64,000 nt of DNA from Muscardinus avellanarius (lineage: Eukaryota > Chordata > Mammalia > Rodentia > Gliridae). The stretch spans positions 99,030,302-99,094,301 of the forward strand of contig OY726566.1 in NCBI GenBank assembly GCA_963383645.1, in the 5' to 3' direction. A program made the translations under genes and the position numbers. The notes below the pieces were generated by a model. It saw nothing but the letters and a program-made list of their open reading frames with translations, made no database searches and was not told the DNA's origin. Shown here one piece after another: positions 1 to 11,885 of this stretch. How positions within the stretch are numbered: the first letter of the stretch is position 1; every line of letters starts with the position of its first letter.

Positions 1-310
1 CAGGCCTCTCCCCATATCTGGTGGCTGCTGGCACTCTTTGGCGTCCTTGGTGTGTAGACCAATTGCCCTGATCTCACATTCATGCTCCATTCTCCCTCTG
101 GGTGTGTCTGTACCTGAACTTCCCCTTTTTATGAGGGCACCAGTCATAGGGGATTCGGGGCCCACCCTCCATTAGTGTGACTTCATCTTAACTTCATGGC
201 CTCTGCAGCAACCCTATTTCCAAATAAGATCACAATGTACAATACAGGACACGGGACTTCAACCTGTGACCTGGGGGGAGGGGACACAATTTGCCCCTAA
301 CAGATCCCCA
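1..310. repeat. ancient interspersed repeat remnant, class unassigned
   Basis: The text (TTTTTATGAGGGCACCAGTC, then CCTATTTCCAAATAAGATCA and GGGACTTCAACCTGTGACC) resembles an old mammalian dispersed repeat that I recall but cannot assign safely to an LTR, LINE or DNA class. It is diverged and has no coding potential. It probably continues to the left of the window. Confidence 0.4.
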
Positions 311-904
311 AAGCCTCAAAGAAAAAGCTCGCCTCCTGGCACACCATCTGCCTTCCATTATTCTATTAATATGAAAAGATCTGTAAGGAATGAGCGGCTA
401 CTCAGCTTTGCGAGAGCAGGTGGTGACCCCAGGCAGAAGCTTACGCCACATAAGGCCATTCCCATTACGCATCAAGTGAACTCGAGCCTATTATACCAGA
501 TTTAACAAGGGCCAGGCACAGCAGCAGAAAGCCAGACACGAACAGAGTGTGAAAGGAAAACTCCAGTCAGGGTCAGAAAGACAGTGCTCCTATGTTCCTC
601 CACCATCCCTGGGTGCGCCTCCTCACTGACAGGGGCTCCTCTGGCCGCAGGCACACGGGAGAAGATCCCCCCCTGACCCAGACTCCTCACTGCCCTGCCT
701 CATCATCGTGGCTCTCAGGTGAATCACTGCCTGGCCCAACAACTGGGACTGTAAGGAACAGAAAGCCAGCCACCAGCACAGCGGCCCCCAAGGGCTGGCA
801 ACCCCCACACGGCGTGGTTAGAAGGTACAAGAGACTTTTCTATGAACTCAGGCAGCAGGGAACACAGAAGGCCCACAGGTTTTGAGGAGCTGCAGAACAT
901 GTCT
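311..904. other. unique sequence, no feature seen
   Basis: Short open frames occur on both strands here, but none has a splice context, codon bias or a recognisable protein motif. Confidence 0.5.
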
Positions 905-1080
905 GGATCTCAGCTTTGACACTCACTAGATGAAAGGTGTTGGATGAGCTGACTGACCTCCTTAAGCGTCAGTTGGCCCATCTGTAATGTGAGGAACATG
1001 AGGTCTGCTTCCCTTAACTGCTGTGTTAAGGAAGACCCTTGATAGCCATGATTATGATAACATTTATTGAAGGCTGATGA
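905..1080 (+). repeat. MIR SINE remnant
   Basis: The order of motifs follows the MIR core and 3' part: a CTCACTAG region, 'GACCTCCTTAAGCGTCAGTT', 'CCCATCTGTAATGTGAGGAA', then a TGATAACATTTATTGAAGG-type end. It is strongly diverged. The 146-residue open frame antisense to it (910-1350) is fortuitous. Confidence 0.55.
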
Positions 1081-1897
1081 CAAATTCATGACAGGTCCCA
1101 TGAGTCCCCGGTAAGGCTCGGCCATTTTTCCATCTGCTTGCTTTTGAAGGGAGGGATGGGGAAACTTAGGGTTAAGGCCTACCACCAGGTCTCTCTGACT
1201 GCCAAGCCACACTCCTAGCCACTTCCTGACTCTACCTCTCAAAGGAGATGAATGGGTGAAGGCAACGGGAGACAAGGAAGTCTCTAGATGCTCATCCCCC
1301 TGCTCCCCACCCAGCCCTCCTGACACTGGTCTCTCCCAACACCTCCACAAGCAGAGGTCATCAAAAGTCGTTCAGAACAAATAACACTTCTGTCAGAACA
1401 CAATCATTGTTCCATCTGACGTTTCCTGAAACCCTCTTCCACAGTCTCTTTCCACAGAACACTCCAGGAGCTGGCGGTGCCTTCCTACCCACCCCCTGTC
1501 CCTGACTGATGGCCTCTGCCCACCTGCTCACGCTGACCCCTGTTCACCCATTTGGACAACAGAGTGGAGCCCAACAGTCTGGCTTTGGGGTTAGTTCTGC
1601 ACTTGGCCTGCAGAGAGATGGCCATGTGGAGTCTTGGACATGGCCCCATGATTTTAACAGTTAGGCTTCGTCCCTTAGAGTGGTTAAATAAAGACAGATA
1701 TTAGCACAGTTTTCCACCCAATTATCCTATTTACAAAAATAGAACTCTCCTCTGTGAGTGTTTCAAATAGAAGCCTTAATTTTTACAGATACCAACCTTA
1801 CCAGGTCGATTCCTAAAGCCTCTATCAGTGGGGTAGCAGACAGCATAGCGGGCGGTGGAATGTCATCTTAAACTAGTTCTGCAAATATATAAACAGA

Positions 1898-1900
<3 letters not shown>
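1081..1900. other. unique sequence, no feature seen
   Basis: Mixed-composition intergenic or intronic DNA. I see no repeat signature or exon signal. Confidence 0.5.

Positions 1901-1943
<43 letters not shown>
1901..1943. repeat. (CT)n microsatellite
   Basis: An uninterrupted CT dinucleotide run of about 21 units. Confidence 0.95.
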
Positions 1944-1947
<4 letters not shown>

Positions 1948-2940
1948 AAAAGAATAATGGTCATGAAGACTGGGACAGACGTATAGACCAGCAATTCATA
2001 GGGTGTTCTGGATCCTGGTGTTGCAGAGATCCCTATCAGTAAAGGGCTAAGTACAAGTACTTAGACCTGTTATTTGGGTCTGCCAAGAAACTACACTTGC
2101 TGAGTTGTATTTTGATACTTTTCCTTGAGCTTCCATTGAGGATACTGTGAGAAACAGCTATAAAAACCCAGCTTTTCATCTGCTATGGGGATGCTGAACA
2201 CCTCGTTCATCACAACACTCCATGCTTCCTAGATTCAAGTCCACATGCCAAACTCAGCTGAAAAGAACTAAAAGTAATCTCCGCTTTCCTTGAGGACCTG
2301 GTAGTCTTCTTTCTGACAGTATGAATCACTGTGATGACCACATTTCCCTTTGGGCTTGGATGCTGTGATGTTCAGAGGCAATGCCAGGCTCAGCTAAGCA
2401 GTGATGGCGAGGGCCTATCACCTGCTTATCTACGATTCCTCTCCCTCCTCACCTTGAACTTCTATATTTATTTGTATTTATCCTGCTCCTGCTCCTGTAT
2501 GCTTTTTTACATCATGTTATTATAGCATACATATATCAATACTCCAAAACTAATCGAAATTTGTAAAACAAAGTCTGATGTAACTAATTGAATATAACTC
2601 AATAAAATAGTTATCACAGTAAACATAACTGAATTTAGGGGATGCTATAGTTAACATTACCCAGTAAAACATACAAAAACCTAGCAGGGTGGGCAGACAC
2701 TCTTAGTTTCCTTCCCAGTGGCCATTCCCTCTGTTCTCCTGCGATTCCCTGATGTGGTCCTGTCCCCGCCCTGTCATCCTCTCTCTGGTGACTCAAGAGT
2801 CAGCCCTGGTTAGTTTAAGCAAACCGCTTCCTGTGCCTGTAGCTGAATCAGGCTGCACGAGTTATTCAGGTCGAGGTGTTAGGAGGGAAAAGAGAACTGG
2901 GGCCTTCAAAAAGGCTTCCTTATTTGATGAGTGGTTTATT
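1944..2940. other. unique sequence, no feature seen
   Basis: A+T-rich around 2.45-2.66 kb. No supported element. Confidence 0.5.
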
Positions 2941-2941
2941 T

Positions 2942-2976
2942 GGATGGGTGGGTGGGTAGATGGATGGATGGATGGA
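2942..2976. repeat. (GGAT/GGGT)n microsatellite
   Basis: Tetranucleotide tract GGATGGGTGGGTGGG then four GGAT-type units. It creates a Trp/Gly/Asp-rich spurious frame. Confidence 0.85.
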
Positions 2977-3255
2977 CAGAACATGCATTTCTACTGGGCC
3001 AACCATGCATACTAATTTGTGCCATCACTGGATACTGGCACAGAACTGTACACTTTGAGAGGTCTGAATGAGACGTGGTTGAGGGCTGCAGGAGGCAGTG
3101 TACAGGCTGCGCCACAGCGCTCCCCAGAAGCGCCTCCAGCACACAGCTCTCCAGACGCTCCTGGTGACTCAAGTCACCAGGATGGTGCCCAAGAGGCTAA
3201 TCTCTTATACATGCTACATATGGATGGCCACTGCTCTTCCACAAAAGAGCATGGA

Positions 3256-3362
3256 AGGAAGGAAGCAAGCTTGGGAAGAAGGGAAAAGGAGAGGAGGAGG
3301 AGAGGAGGAGAAGGAGGAGCAAGAGAAGGAGGAGGAGGAAGAGGAGAGGAGAAGGAGAGCTG
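3256..3362. repeat. GGA-rich purine tract
   Basis: The plus strand is almost pure A/G with GGA and GGAGA units. It accounts for the Glu/Arg/Gly-rich open frames on this strand. Confidence 0.85.
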
Positions 3363-3394
3363 TCCTGTCAGGCGGAAAAGCTTATTGCCCATTT

Positions 3395-3620
3395 TGTTTT
3401 ATTTGTTTGTTTGTTTGTTTGTTTACGGTACTAGGGATTGAACCCAGGGGAATACTACCTCTGAGTTCCACCCCCCAGCCCCACTTTTTTATTCCTTATT
3501 TTGAAACAGGGTCTCACTGAGTTGCAAGGGTCTCACTAAGTAGTGGCCGAGAACCCAGATCCTCCTGTTTCAGCCTCCCGAATGCTGGGATTACAAGCAT
3601 GCGTCACCACGCCTGGCTTA
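3395..3620 (-). repeat. B1-dID SINE, full dimer, with (GTTT)n tail
   Basis: Read on the minus strand it has the B1 start (complement of CCACGCCTGGCT at 3610-3620), the linker at about 3484-3500 and the tRNA-like half ending at 3425. The A-rich tail has become a GTTT tetranucleotide run on the plus strand. Confidence 0.85.
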
Positions 3621-3718
3621 CTGTCCATTTTAAAAATATACTTTGTGGATTCCTAAGATTAGAAAAAGTTCCTTTTATATTTAGCTGCAATTGCTCTCAA
3701 GCCACCAACAATCTTGCC

Positions 3719-3746
3719 TGTGTGTGTGCGTGTGTGTGTGTGTGTT
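3719..3746. repeat. (TG)n at a SINE 3' end
   Basis: A TG run abuts the 3' end of the next minus-strand SINE, where the CA-type tail would lie. Confidence 0.8.
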
Positions 3747-3757
3747 TAATTGTGTAG

Positions 3758-3953
3758 TACTTGGGAGTGATCCCAGGGACATTTTACTTCGAAGCCACAC
3801 CCCCAACCCTATTTTTTATTCCTTATTTTGAAACTAAGTTAGTGAGTTGTGGAGGGCCTCACTAAATATCTGAGGCTGGCTGTGAAAACTGCGAGCCTCC
3901 TGTCTCAGCCTCCCAAGTACTGGGATTACAAGCGTGCACCACCGTGCCTGGCG
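3758..3953 (-). repeat. B1-dID SINE, full dimer
   Basis: The dID half is at 3758-3812 and the B1 half at 3825-3953. It is moderately diverged (AGTACTTGGGAGTGATCCCAG in place of the usual right-half end). Confidence 0.8.
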
Positions 3954-4194
3954 CAACCTTACCTTTTCTAACTGGCTCTTCTCTTAGAGACACCAGGCAT
4001 ACACGAGCATCTACCCACAGACACACCTGCTCTGTTCTACCGGGCCAACACCACCACTCTGGGCTGGACTTCTGCATGTCAAATTTCATCAAAGGGGACA
4101 GGTGACATGGGGGGGGGGCACAAGTCATCCCCACCACAAGACATCAACTCCAAGGCCTGCCCACCAAAGGGCCATCTCTCTCTAGGCTTGGTGT

Positions 4195-4381
4195 GTGTCT
4201 GTGTGTTACTGGAATTGAACCCAAGGCCACTCTACCCCTGGAATACACTCCCAGGCTTTTGCTACATTTTACTTTGAACAGGATCTCACTGAGTTCCTAC
4301 ATGCTGGGCTGGAACCCTCAAACCTCTGGTCTCAGCCTCCCAAGTGGTGGGATTGCAGGTGTGTGCCGGCAGGCCTGGCTC
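4195..4381 (-). repeat. B1-dID SINE, diverged
   Basis: Both halves are recognisable in antisense (TTACTGGAATTGAACCCAAG ... GTGTGTGCCGGCAGGCCTGG). An older copy with several indels in the B1 half. Confidence 0.75.
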
Positions 4382-5957
4382 TCTCTCTAGGCTTGGGAAA
4401 GCACAGGTGTGCATCTGCCCTCAGGCTCTTCCATGGCTCTTTGAAGTGGTTCTGGACGGCACAGTGTGTTTTCTATCCTGATCTTGGCTGCACCAACTAG
4501 TGTGTGACTTTGCACACTTTGGGCCTCCAACATGGTGCAGAGACAGACTTCTGAAATTTAAGTGATAGGAGGCTGGCTGCCTCCATGAAGCTGAGGGCAG
4601 CAGAGACACCAGGATACCCTTAGAGGGGTTTAAGCTGAATGGCAGGTAATAAAAACTCAGGTTCCAAAGGTGCTCAAAGAAGGGGCTAGCCCAGCAGCTG
4701 GCCTGGGAATCAGGGAGAGCAAGCAAGCACAGGAGACAGGCTGCATGGCACTGTCTGCTGAGGCCAGCGCCGACCCCTAGGAAGAACCGTGGCCCACGCG
4801 GGAAGCTGGGAGTGGAGAGGGAGGGGCAGCAGCGATGCAGAGCCACCCAGTGTCATGGATGTTTGAGCAAATTCTCACTTGCGACTAGACACAGAGAGTA
4901 TATTCTTCTCCACTCCCCATGTGCATTTTTCCAGCAAGATACAAATAGCTTTGTGCATCATAGTAGCCCACTTGCTCGAAGGAAGGAAGGAGAGAAAGGT
5001 TGTGCACAATGGGGGAAATGCAAAAGAAAAACTTATGCCTACCTAATGATTCTTAATACTCCTGAAAGGGAGCACTTGGAGAGGTGGAGGATTGGATATT
5101 AGCTCACACAGGCAAGCACGCGCACTCCCAGCCACCCCCCAACCTAGCGCAGTGCAAGCAGTTAAAAGGTGAACCTGTCCCTTTAATTATGCCAATTGTG
5201 AGATGGGGAAGGCGCCAGTGGAGAAGGCGTTTGAAGCAGATTGCCCCATTTAAAAGATAGGATTCTTGGAAATGAAGACTGGCCCTTTTCCTAGATTAAA
5301 GGTCACAATGAATAACCAGAGAGCAGGTGGGCCACTGCCCTGCCCTTGGGGCTTCCACCTGGCTCCAGGGCAGGCCGCGCAGGGGCAGACCTGGGGACAG
5401 GGTGGGGAAGCTCGAGGCCCCAGCTGCTCCCTGCTCCCACTCAGGCCTCCCGGTTACCTTGAAGTTCACTGTTGCCCAAGAAACACCAGTAGAAAGAGAG
5501 GAGAGCTGCTCGACAGTCAGTCCTGAATGCACAGGAAGAGAACTGGGCCGGCCCTCGAGTCTCAGAAGGGCTTTAAGAATGTGGATTACTTCATCTGAGT
5601 CTCCTTCAGTGGAGGGCGCACAAACAGCAGATGCTGAATAAATACCATCTAGCTTTGGGTCAGGGAAACTCAAGCCTCCTTTGGTTTTTGTGGAGAACAG
5701 GACTGTTCTGTAGAGGCCATGTAGAAAAGAGCTAGAGCCACGAATTTCAGAAGCCATCTCTCATATTAGGACTGAACCATCAGTAGCAAGAAGTCTGTAT
5801 AGAGCAAGAAAGCTGTTTCCAGCAAAATACAGGCCAGAATGCAGATATGTGCACAGACATGTACATACATATGACCGCGTGTGCATGAGAGAGAGAGGGA
5901 GAAAGAGAAGTCTGCTGACCAGCTCCACAGCCATCCATCTTACAAGAGTCATCTGAA
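4382..5957. other. unique sequence, no supported gene
   Basis: Two minus-strand open frames of 141 and 153 codons (4421-4846 and 5296-5757) lie here. Neither shows a recognisable domain or convincing flanking splice signals, so they are not called. Some stretches are moderately G+C-rich (about 5.3-5.45 kb). Confidence 0.45.
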
Positions 5958-5958
5958 A

Positions 5959-6045
5959 GGGCTGGGGGTGTAGCTCGTGGTAGAGCACTTGCCTAGCATG
6001 CATGAGGCCCTGGATTCAATCCCTAGTATAATTAAAAAGAAGTTA
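5959..6045 (+). repeat. stand-alone ID-type tRNA-derived SINE
   Basis: A monomer with GGGCTGGGGGTGTAGCTCGT, GGTAGAGCACTTGCCTAGCA, and GGATTCAATCCC (B-box-like), then an A-rich tail. Unlike the dID half of the dimers, it keeps the segment between the A and B boxes (ACTTGCCTAGCATGC). Confidence 0.8.
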
Positions 6046-6628
6046 CTTAAAATTTTCTAAAAATTAAATTCTAAGAAAATAATTGGTTTGTGAAACCAGG
6101 AAAAAAAATTGCTGAGGGTCAGGGGAGCATCATCTCTTCTTTTCATATGCCATGAAGGACTGGATAAGAAACCCCCTTGGCCTCGGGGCAGCCTCTAGAG
6201 GAAGTGGGGGAGGAAGCTGCGTAAGGGGAGAGAAGGGAGGTGGCCATGGGATTCCAAGACTGAGGACAGCCAACACTCTCAGCGCACTGAAGAGGATGCA
6301 GGTGACAGGGCTTCTTGAAGGTCACAGGGCAAGTCTACCATTCTCTCACTGTGGCATGGGTAAGCCAAGCCCCAGAGCTCTGCACAGACACTCAAATACA
6401 ACATATGTTGGGTGACCTTTCTGTTCAGACAGACAGATGACCGACCCATAGGGACACACCTTCCGACCACTTTAACTAGCCAGGGTTAAACCCACTTCCC
6501 GGTCCATGACCGATTGAAAGATGTACAATGAGAATCAGCCTGGCCAACAAGATCTGCGAAGGGAAGGTTTCAAGAAGCTGCAGGGAGCTTCTAGCAAAAG
6601 TTGTCTTGCTCTTAAAAAGAGCTAACCA
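6046..6628. other. unique sequence, no feature seen
   Basis: No repeat or exon signal recognised. Confidence 0.5.
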
Positions 6629-6820
6629 GCCGGGCGTGGTGGTGCACGCTTGTAATCCCCGGCGCTTGGGAGGCGGAGACAGGAGGATCGTGCAGGTTCG
6701 AAGCCAGCTGTTCTGGCTTAAGAGACCCTGTTTCCAAATAAAAATGTAAAAATAGGTCTGGGAGTGTAGCCCGGAGGTAGAAGGGCTTCCAGGAACCCCA
6801 GTACCACCAAATAAAAAAAA
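6629..6820 (+). repeat. B1-dID SINE, 'cttaagag' subfamily
   Basis: It carries the diagnostic block GGCTTAAGAGACCCTGTTTC in the B1 half and TTCCAGGAACCCCAGTACC at the 3' end. It is flanked by AGCTAAC on both sides, a probable target-site duplication. Confidence 0.88.
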
Positions 6821-6949
6821 AGCTAACTAAAAGGTGATGATCTCTTTTTCCCCTGGACACTGTTGGGTTTGGATGTGATGGCTGAAATGAGAGCAGTCAC
6901 ATTCCCAACACACCTTGTACACAGGGAGAGAAATATGAAAAGAACCTTA

Positions 6950-7141
6950 ATTTTTTTTTTGTACTGTAATTGAACTCAGGGAAATTCTACCCATGAGCTA
7001 CACCCCCAGGCCCCCCCCCCCTTTGTTTTTTACAGAGAGATAAGGTCTCACTAAGTTGCTGAGGCTGGCCTTAAACCTATGATCCTCCCATCACAGCCTT
7101 CCAAGTTCTGGGATTACCAGTGTGCACCACCATTCCCAGCT
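6950..7141 (-). repeat. B1-dID SINE with poly-T head and (C)n run
   Basis: An antisense dimer whose linker-proximal part has expanded into a 12-base C run (7009-7020). The B1 half ends at 7141. Confidence 0.8.
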
Positions 7142-7963
7142 GAACCTTAGTTCGTTATTAAAAAAACAAACAAACAAAAAACAACCCAGAGCTAACAACC
7201 TCAGAACTCCCTGTCAATGAGAAAGTGAGTTTTCCTTTTCATTAAGTACTTTTAGTTTGGTTTCTGTCCCTTGAAGCTAAAAGCATCCCAACCCATAATC
7301 TAATGAACGGTCCAAAAAGCGGAAAACAGTTTTCTGCCACCCTATGCTCTCTAGCTTTTCCCTTCTTGAAACCATGAACATCATCAGAAATATGGCACTC
7401 TCTCCCAAAGAAACCATAAAGGTCATCTGGTCCATCATGCGTGCTCATCTTAGATACTTCTGGGACCAAAGAAATCATGCTCCCAAGGCCATCAGTATGG
7501 AGGGATTTCAGCTTGATGCCCCGTTCCAGGCAGATGAGATCTGTGTCCCGTGGCTTTCAAAAACCTTGGTTCAAGTTGGTCGTCCAGCTAACCTTTTTAA
7601 CCTTCTGCTCTTCAGATCTTGCTTCTAACTCAGAGAGCTCAACTCTCAATTCCTTTCAAATGTTTTATTACAGTAAGTGCATATTCTTTTGAACCATGTT
7701 TTACCTTCTCCATCTTTCAGGCCCAGACACTTTAGGGAAATCAACCTGTCTCATTTAACCAATGAATGAATGATCAGTCAATTAGTCAATCCATCAATCT
7801 TTCCCTCTCTCTCTTTCTGAACCCCAATGCAGACATGCCTAGTATTATAAGGGTAATAATCACGTTTACAGTCACATATTTTAAAACAAAATTGGAGCAA
7901 TACAAAAATCCAACACTGTCTACCTCTGAATTCTTGGACAGTATCCAACAGTCTCCACTACCC
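7142..7963. other. unique, A+T-rich sequence
   Basis: No supported element. Short open frames only. Confidence 0.45.
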
Positions 7964-8036
7964 CTACACACACGTGCACACACATGCACGTGCACACACA
8001 CTCACACACATGCTCGCACATGGAGGCACACATACA
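7964..8036. repeat. degenerate CA-rich repeat
   Basis: Interrupted CACACA/TGCACG units, a decayed dinucleotide array. Confidence 0.75.
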
Positions 8037-8412
8037 CAATCTGGCCTAATTAAAACATCTTTTTTTTCAAAACCTGACATTAAAAATAAATGATTTCTTC
8101 AATATTATTCATTTGACATTTAATTATTTCCCTTTTTCTACATAAGATATAATTTTTAAGCTATGCTCTGTCTTCAAAAATATTTGTAAGACTGTTTTAC
8201 AGAACAGGTTTCACAGCAAAACTCAGTGGAAAATACAGAGATTTCCCTGTACATGCATCAGTACATCTCTCAAATGTTCTTTAAGGCTAGCTTGAGACTC
8301 AAATCTTAACTTACATCACTTTTTTTCCTATTACTAACTATGATCTGTGTCCACACAACCACTTTACAATAGAATTTTTAGAATACAGCCCTGGTAAACT
8401 TGTGACCTGTAT

Positions 8413-8414
<2 letters not shown>
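8037..8414. other. A+T-rich unique sequence
   Basis: Nothing recognised. Confidence 0.45.
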
Positions 8415-8450
<36 letters not shown>

Positions 8451-8455
8451 ACACA

Positions 8456-8512
<57 letters not shown>
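8415..8512. repeat. (CA)n microsatellite, 98 bp
   Basis: A long CA array with one TACACA interruption and a central CGCGCG block (8467-8472), an alternating purine-pyrimidine tract. Confidence 0.95.
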
Positions 8513-8513
<1 letters not shown>

Positions 8514-8685
8514 ATTCAATACTCCCTATTCCCAGCCCCAGAACAATACCTTTATCTAATTTCTTACCTCTATCTCTTATATATGGTACCAAATAGCCTC
8601 CAATTTCAATAGAATCTAGGGCTAAGAGATCTTTCTCAAAAGATAATGAGACTCTTAATCCATACGTACCAGCAACTCCCAATCA

Positions 8686-8688
<3 letters not shown>

Positions 8689-8729
<41 letters not shown>
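8689..8729. repeat. (TG)n grown from a SINE tail
   Basis: A TG array placed exactly at the 3' end of the minus-strand SINE that follows. Confidence 0.9.
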
Positions 8730-8730
<1 letters not shown>

Positions 8731-8951
8731 GCTAGGGATGGAACCCAGGGGCATTCTACCTCCAAGCTATATCCCCAGCCCTATTTTTTATTGAGAGATA
8801 GAGTCTCTCTGTTTTTTATTCTTCATTTTGAAACAGGGGTCTCACTGAGTTGCAAAGGGGCTAAGTAGCTGAGGCTAACCTGGAACTGTGATCCTCCTGT
8901 CTTAGCCTCCCAAATGCTGGGATTACAAGCGTGCGCCACTACACCCAGCTT
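8730..8951 (-). repeat. B1-dID SINE with expanded linker
   Basis: The dID half is at 8730-8786 and the B1 half at 8825-8951. The linker holds about 35 extra bases (GAGAGATAGAGTCTCTCTG), itself a small inverted repeat. Confidence 0.82.
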
Positions 8952-9184
8952 CAGTCACTCATTTTGATGTAAGAAAAAGTAGTGTTGATCACCACAAATT
9001 ATTTATCATACAAAACTGCTTTTACTATGCTGTTGGATATAACACATGACTTTCCCAGAGGGAGGAAAAAGCCACCCTCTAATTATGCTTTCCCTAGAAA
9101 AAAACAAAAATTAATTTATATGTGCTAAAATACAGTTTGACTTTAAAAAGCAGAGGTGGCCTAGAAACACAGTAGATCCGATCA

Positions 9185-9300
9185 CTCACCGAGTAAGCAT
9201 TCGTTGGATATTTGCCAGGTACTGTGGTGGGCACCGGGGATTTAGAATTGAAAGGCACTCCCTGCCTTCATGAACTTTCACTACTGTGAGTGACAAAATA
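9185..9300 (-). repeat. L2/MIR-class ancient repeat fragment
   Basis: GCATTCGTTGGATATTTGCC, GGTACTGTGGTGGGCACCGG and CTCCCTGCCTTCATGAACTT follow the familiar 'tissue of old LINE2' order. Diverged. Confidence 0.45.
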
Positions 9301-9329
9301 GAATGAATACACAGACATCACCAAAGCCC

Positions 9330-9715
9330 AGCCACATACAGGAGATACCACTTCGTGATCATGAGGACGGCGATCTTAAAAATGACAGACACGTGCTGCA
9401 ATATGGGTGAGCCCTGAAAAATCATGCTGAGTTGAAGAAGCCAGTAGCAGAAGACCATATATGGCACGATCCCACTTACAGGAAGCATCTGAAATGGAGA
9501 GCAGACTAGTAGTTGTTGGGTGGTGGGAGACGGTAGGAAGGGGGAGTGACCTCTAGTGGGTGTAGGGGGTTCTTTGGGGGGAGATGAAAATGTTGTAAAA
9601 TTACACAGTAAAGATAACCGCACAATTCTGTGCATGTCCTAAAAGTCACCGAACTATACACTTTAAATAGATCGACTGTGTTAATATCTCAAGAAAGGTG
9701 TCAAAAACACATGTG
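9330..9715 (+). repeat. L1 (old) 3' end
   Basis: The end of the ORF2 region and 3' UTR are recognisable: GTGCTGCAATATGGGTGAGC, GAAGCCAGTAGCAGAAGACC, GTTCTTTGGGGGGAGATGAA, and TATACACTTTAAATAGATCG. It is an old, inactive copy. Confidence 0.7.
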
Positions 9716-10338
9716 GAAATCAAGAGTTTCCATACATGTAAACAATGAGCTAGAAGACAATAATGAAAGTTAGTACTTATGAGAATTAACTTAAAAGTAC
9801 ATGATCTATACACAAAAAAACTTAAACACTGCTATATACAAGCAAAGAATTACAATACAGTCTTAGATCGCAAGACTTAAACCCATAAAGATGTTAATTC
9901 ATCCTAATGAATTTACAAATTTGATGTGATCCCAGTGGAAATGGCAACAGGTTGCTGTTTTCTTTTCTTGGAACTAAGACATGTAGATTCTGAAGTTCAT
10001 ATGGAAAATCAAACATGGAGAATAGCCAGAAAAACTCTGAGGAACAAGAGAGAACCAGTCCTTTCAGATATTAGAAAATAATATATGCTCCAATAATTGA
10101 CAACAGACCAATCAGTGGAAAAATATACAGAATTCAGAAATAGAACTCCCAGACCTAAAGGAAGTTAGGGTATGATAAAGTGGGGAAATTATGATACTGT
10201 GGGAAAAGTATAAACTTTTAAACAAATGGTGCTGGCACAATTGAGCAATGGAAAAATATAAAACCGTATCCAAACCTCAGAACATCTCTAGTATAAAAAC
10301 CAAATGAATCAACATATAAACGGAAAATAATCAAATTT

Positions 10339-10516
10339 AAGCCAGGCGTGGTGGTGCGCCCTTGTCATCTCAGGACTTGGAGGCTGAGACAGGAGGGTCA
10401 CAGGTTCACAGCCAGTCTCAGCTACTTAGTGAGGCCCTCTGCAATTTTGTGAGATCCTGTTTCAAAACAAAGAATAAAAAATAGGGCTGGCGGTTCCCCT
10501 GGGGTTCGATCCTCAG

Positions 10517-10519
<3 letters not shown>
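10339..10519 (+). repeat. B1-dID SINE with deletion in the dID half
   Basis: The B1 half is complete. The right half goes from GGGCTGGCGG straight to TTCCCCTGGGGTTCGATCC, losing most of the A-box region. AATAATCAAATTT occurs on both sides (ending 10338 and near 10585), a target-site duplication in the L1 host. Confidence 0.82.
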
Positions 10520-10563
<44 letters not shown>

Positions 10564-10583
10564 ATAATAATAATAATAATCAA
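10520..10583. repeat. (CA)n then (ATA)n tail of the SINE
   Basis: 20 CA units (10520-10559) then AATAATAATAAT. Both lie inside the target-site duplication of the SINE, so they arose from its tail. Confidence 0.9.
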
Positions 10584-11450
10584 ATTTTAAAAGTACCCAA
10601 AGAATCTTAAAGACATGAAATAGGAAAAGTCTTCTTTCTAACTCTCACTCAAAATACAGAGGCCATTATTTAAAAAAAAAATGAATATCACCTAAAATTA
10701 AAGCAATTTCTAAAGGGCAAAAAACCACAAGTGAATGAAAGTATACATTACCAACTGGAAAATAATTTTTTGCAACTCATTTCAAAGATAAAGAGCTCTT
10801 AAAAATAAAGGAGAAAATGGCCAACAATATGGTGTAAAAATAAAGTTCAAAACAGTCCATGCAAGAAATATGTATAAAATGGCATTTAAATAAATGGAAA
10901 GACAGTCTTACCGTAAAACATAAATTGAAACTGTAATGAAATACTATTTCTCACCTACCATCAAAAGTTCAGAAGTCTGACAACGACTCATGTGGGCAAC
11001 ATCCTAGGGAAATCGCTACATCCATATATTGCTTGTGTAAGTGAAATAGAGTACAAACCCCTCCAGGGGAATTTGTCAGTATCTTTTTAAAATTGCAGAT
11101 GTGCTTATCCTCTGACTATATAATCCCACGTCTTGGATTACAACCCACAGGTGCGCCTGCACAGGTACGCACTGACACGTGTACAGGTTTTCTATTGCAG
11201 AGGATTTGCAAATGGCAGCATCAGACACAGTCCAAGATCATGTTGCTGTCTCGTAAACCACGTACATGAACAAAACGAAGTACTTTGTGATCATAAAAAG
11301 ACTGAAGATTATCTCTACGGACTGCGATGGAGAGAGTTCCAGAATGTGCTGTTAAGAGAAAAATAAAGCGCGTAACGGTGTGTACAGTATGTTGGCTTTC
11401 GTGTAAGAGCATAGAAACGTGTGCATGCGTACACAGAGGAAACACTTGAA

Positions 11451-11885
11451 TTGTAGAAGGAAAGGCTCAAGGGCTAAGCCAGACGCCAATGCCACGGCTG
11501 CCGAGGAGGGAGCAAAGTGGAGGAGGAGACACTGCCCTGAGCGTGCTGCTTTATAGTGTTTATTTTTTTTTCTTTTTGATTTTTCATTGGTACATTATTT
11601 TATATTGTTTAATTAATGACTAACTTTCCAAACTAAAGAAATGTGGAGAGAATAACTTAACAAATTCCCATATACCTATCATGCATATTTAACACTGAAA
11701 CAGTTTTGACCTTTTGGTCATGTAAATACACGACCTATCTTTAAAAAGCTCGATTTAAAAAGTTCTTAAGCTGAAAGGAAATTGAACTATTTGAGCCCAA
11801 CCATATGTCAAACTGGTGACAGAGCCACTCTGAGAAGAATTGATTTCTAGGGACTTTTAGAACACTGCATTTTATTTTAGGTTAT
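11451..11885. other. A+T-rich sequence, no clear element
   Basis: TTTTCATTGGTACATTATTT near 11580 hints at another decayed L1 3' end in antisense, but the match is weak. Confidence 0.35.

Larger units (their letters stand above)
9740..11450 (+). repeat. L1 (old) ORF2 3' part, interrupted by a SINE
   Basis: The sequence GATGTGATCCCAGTGGAAAT, AATAGCCAGAAAAACTCTGA, and AAATGGTGCTGGCACAATTG is typical of the L1 ORF2 C-terminal coding region, with many stops. It continues after the SINE at 10339-10559 through CTCACCTACCATCAAAAGTT to the 3' end near 11450. No intact reading frame remains. Confidence 0.65.

Noticed and set aside
910..1350. 146-codon minus-strand frame
   Set aside because: It overlaps a MIR remnant and shows no family resemblance or splice signals.
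5296..5757. 153-codon minus-strand frame
   Set aside because: No recognisable motif; the opposite strand is open over the same bases, as expected of a G+C-rich unique region.
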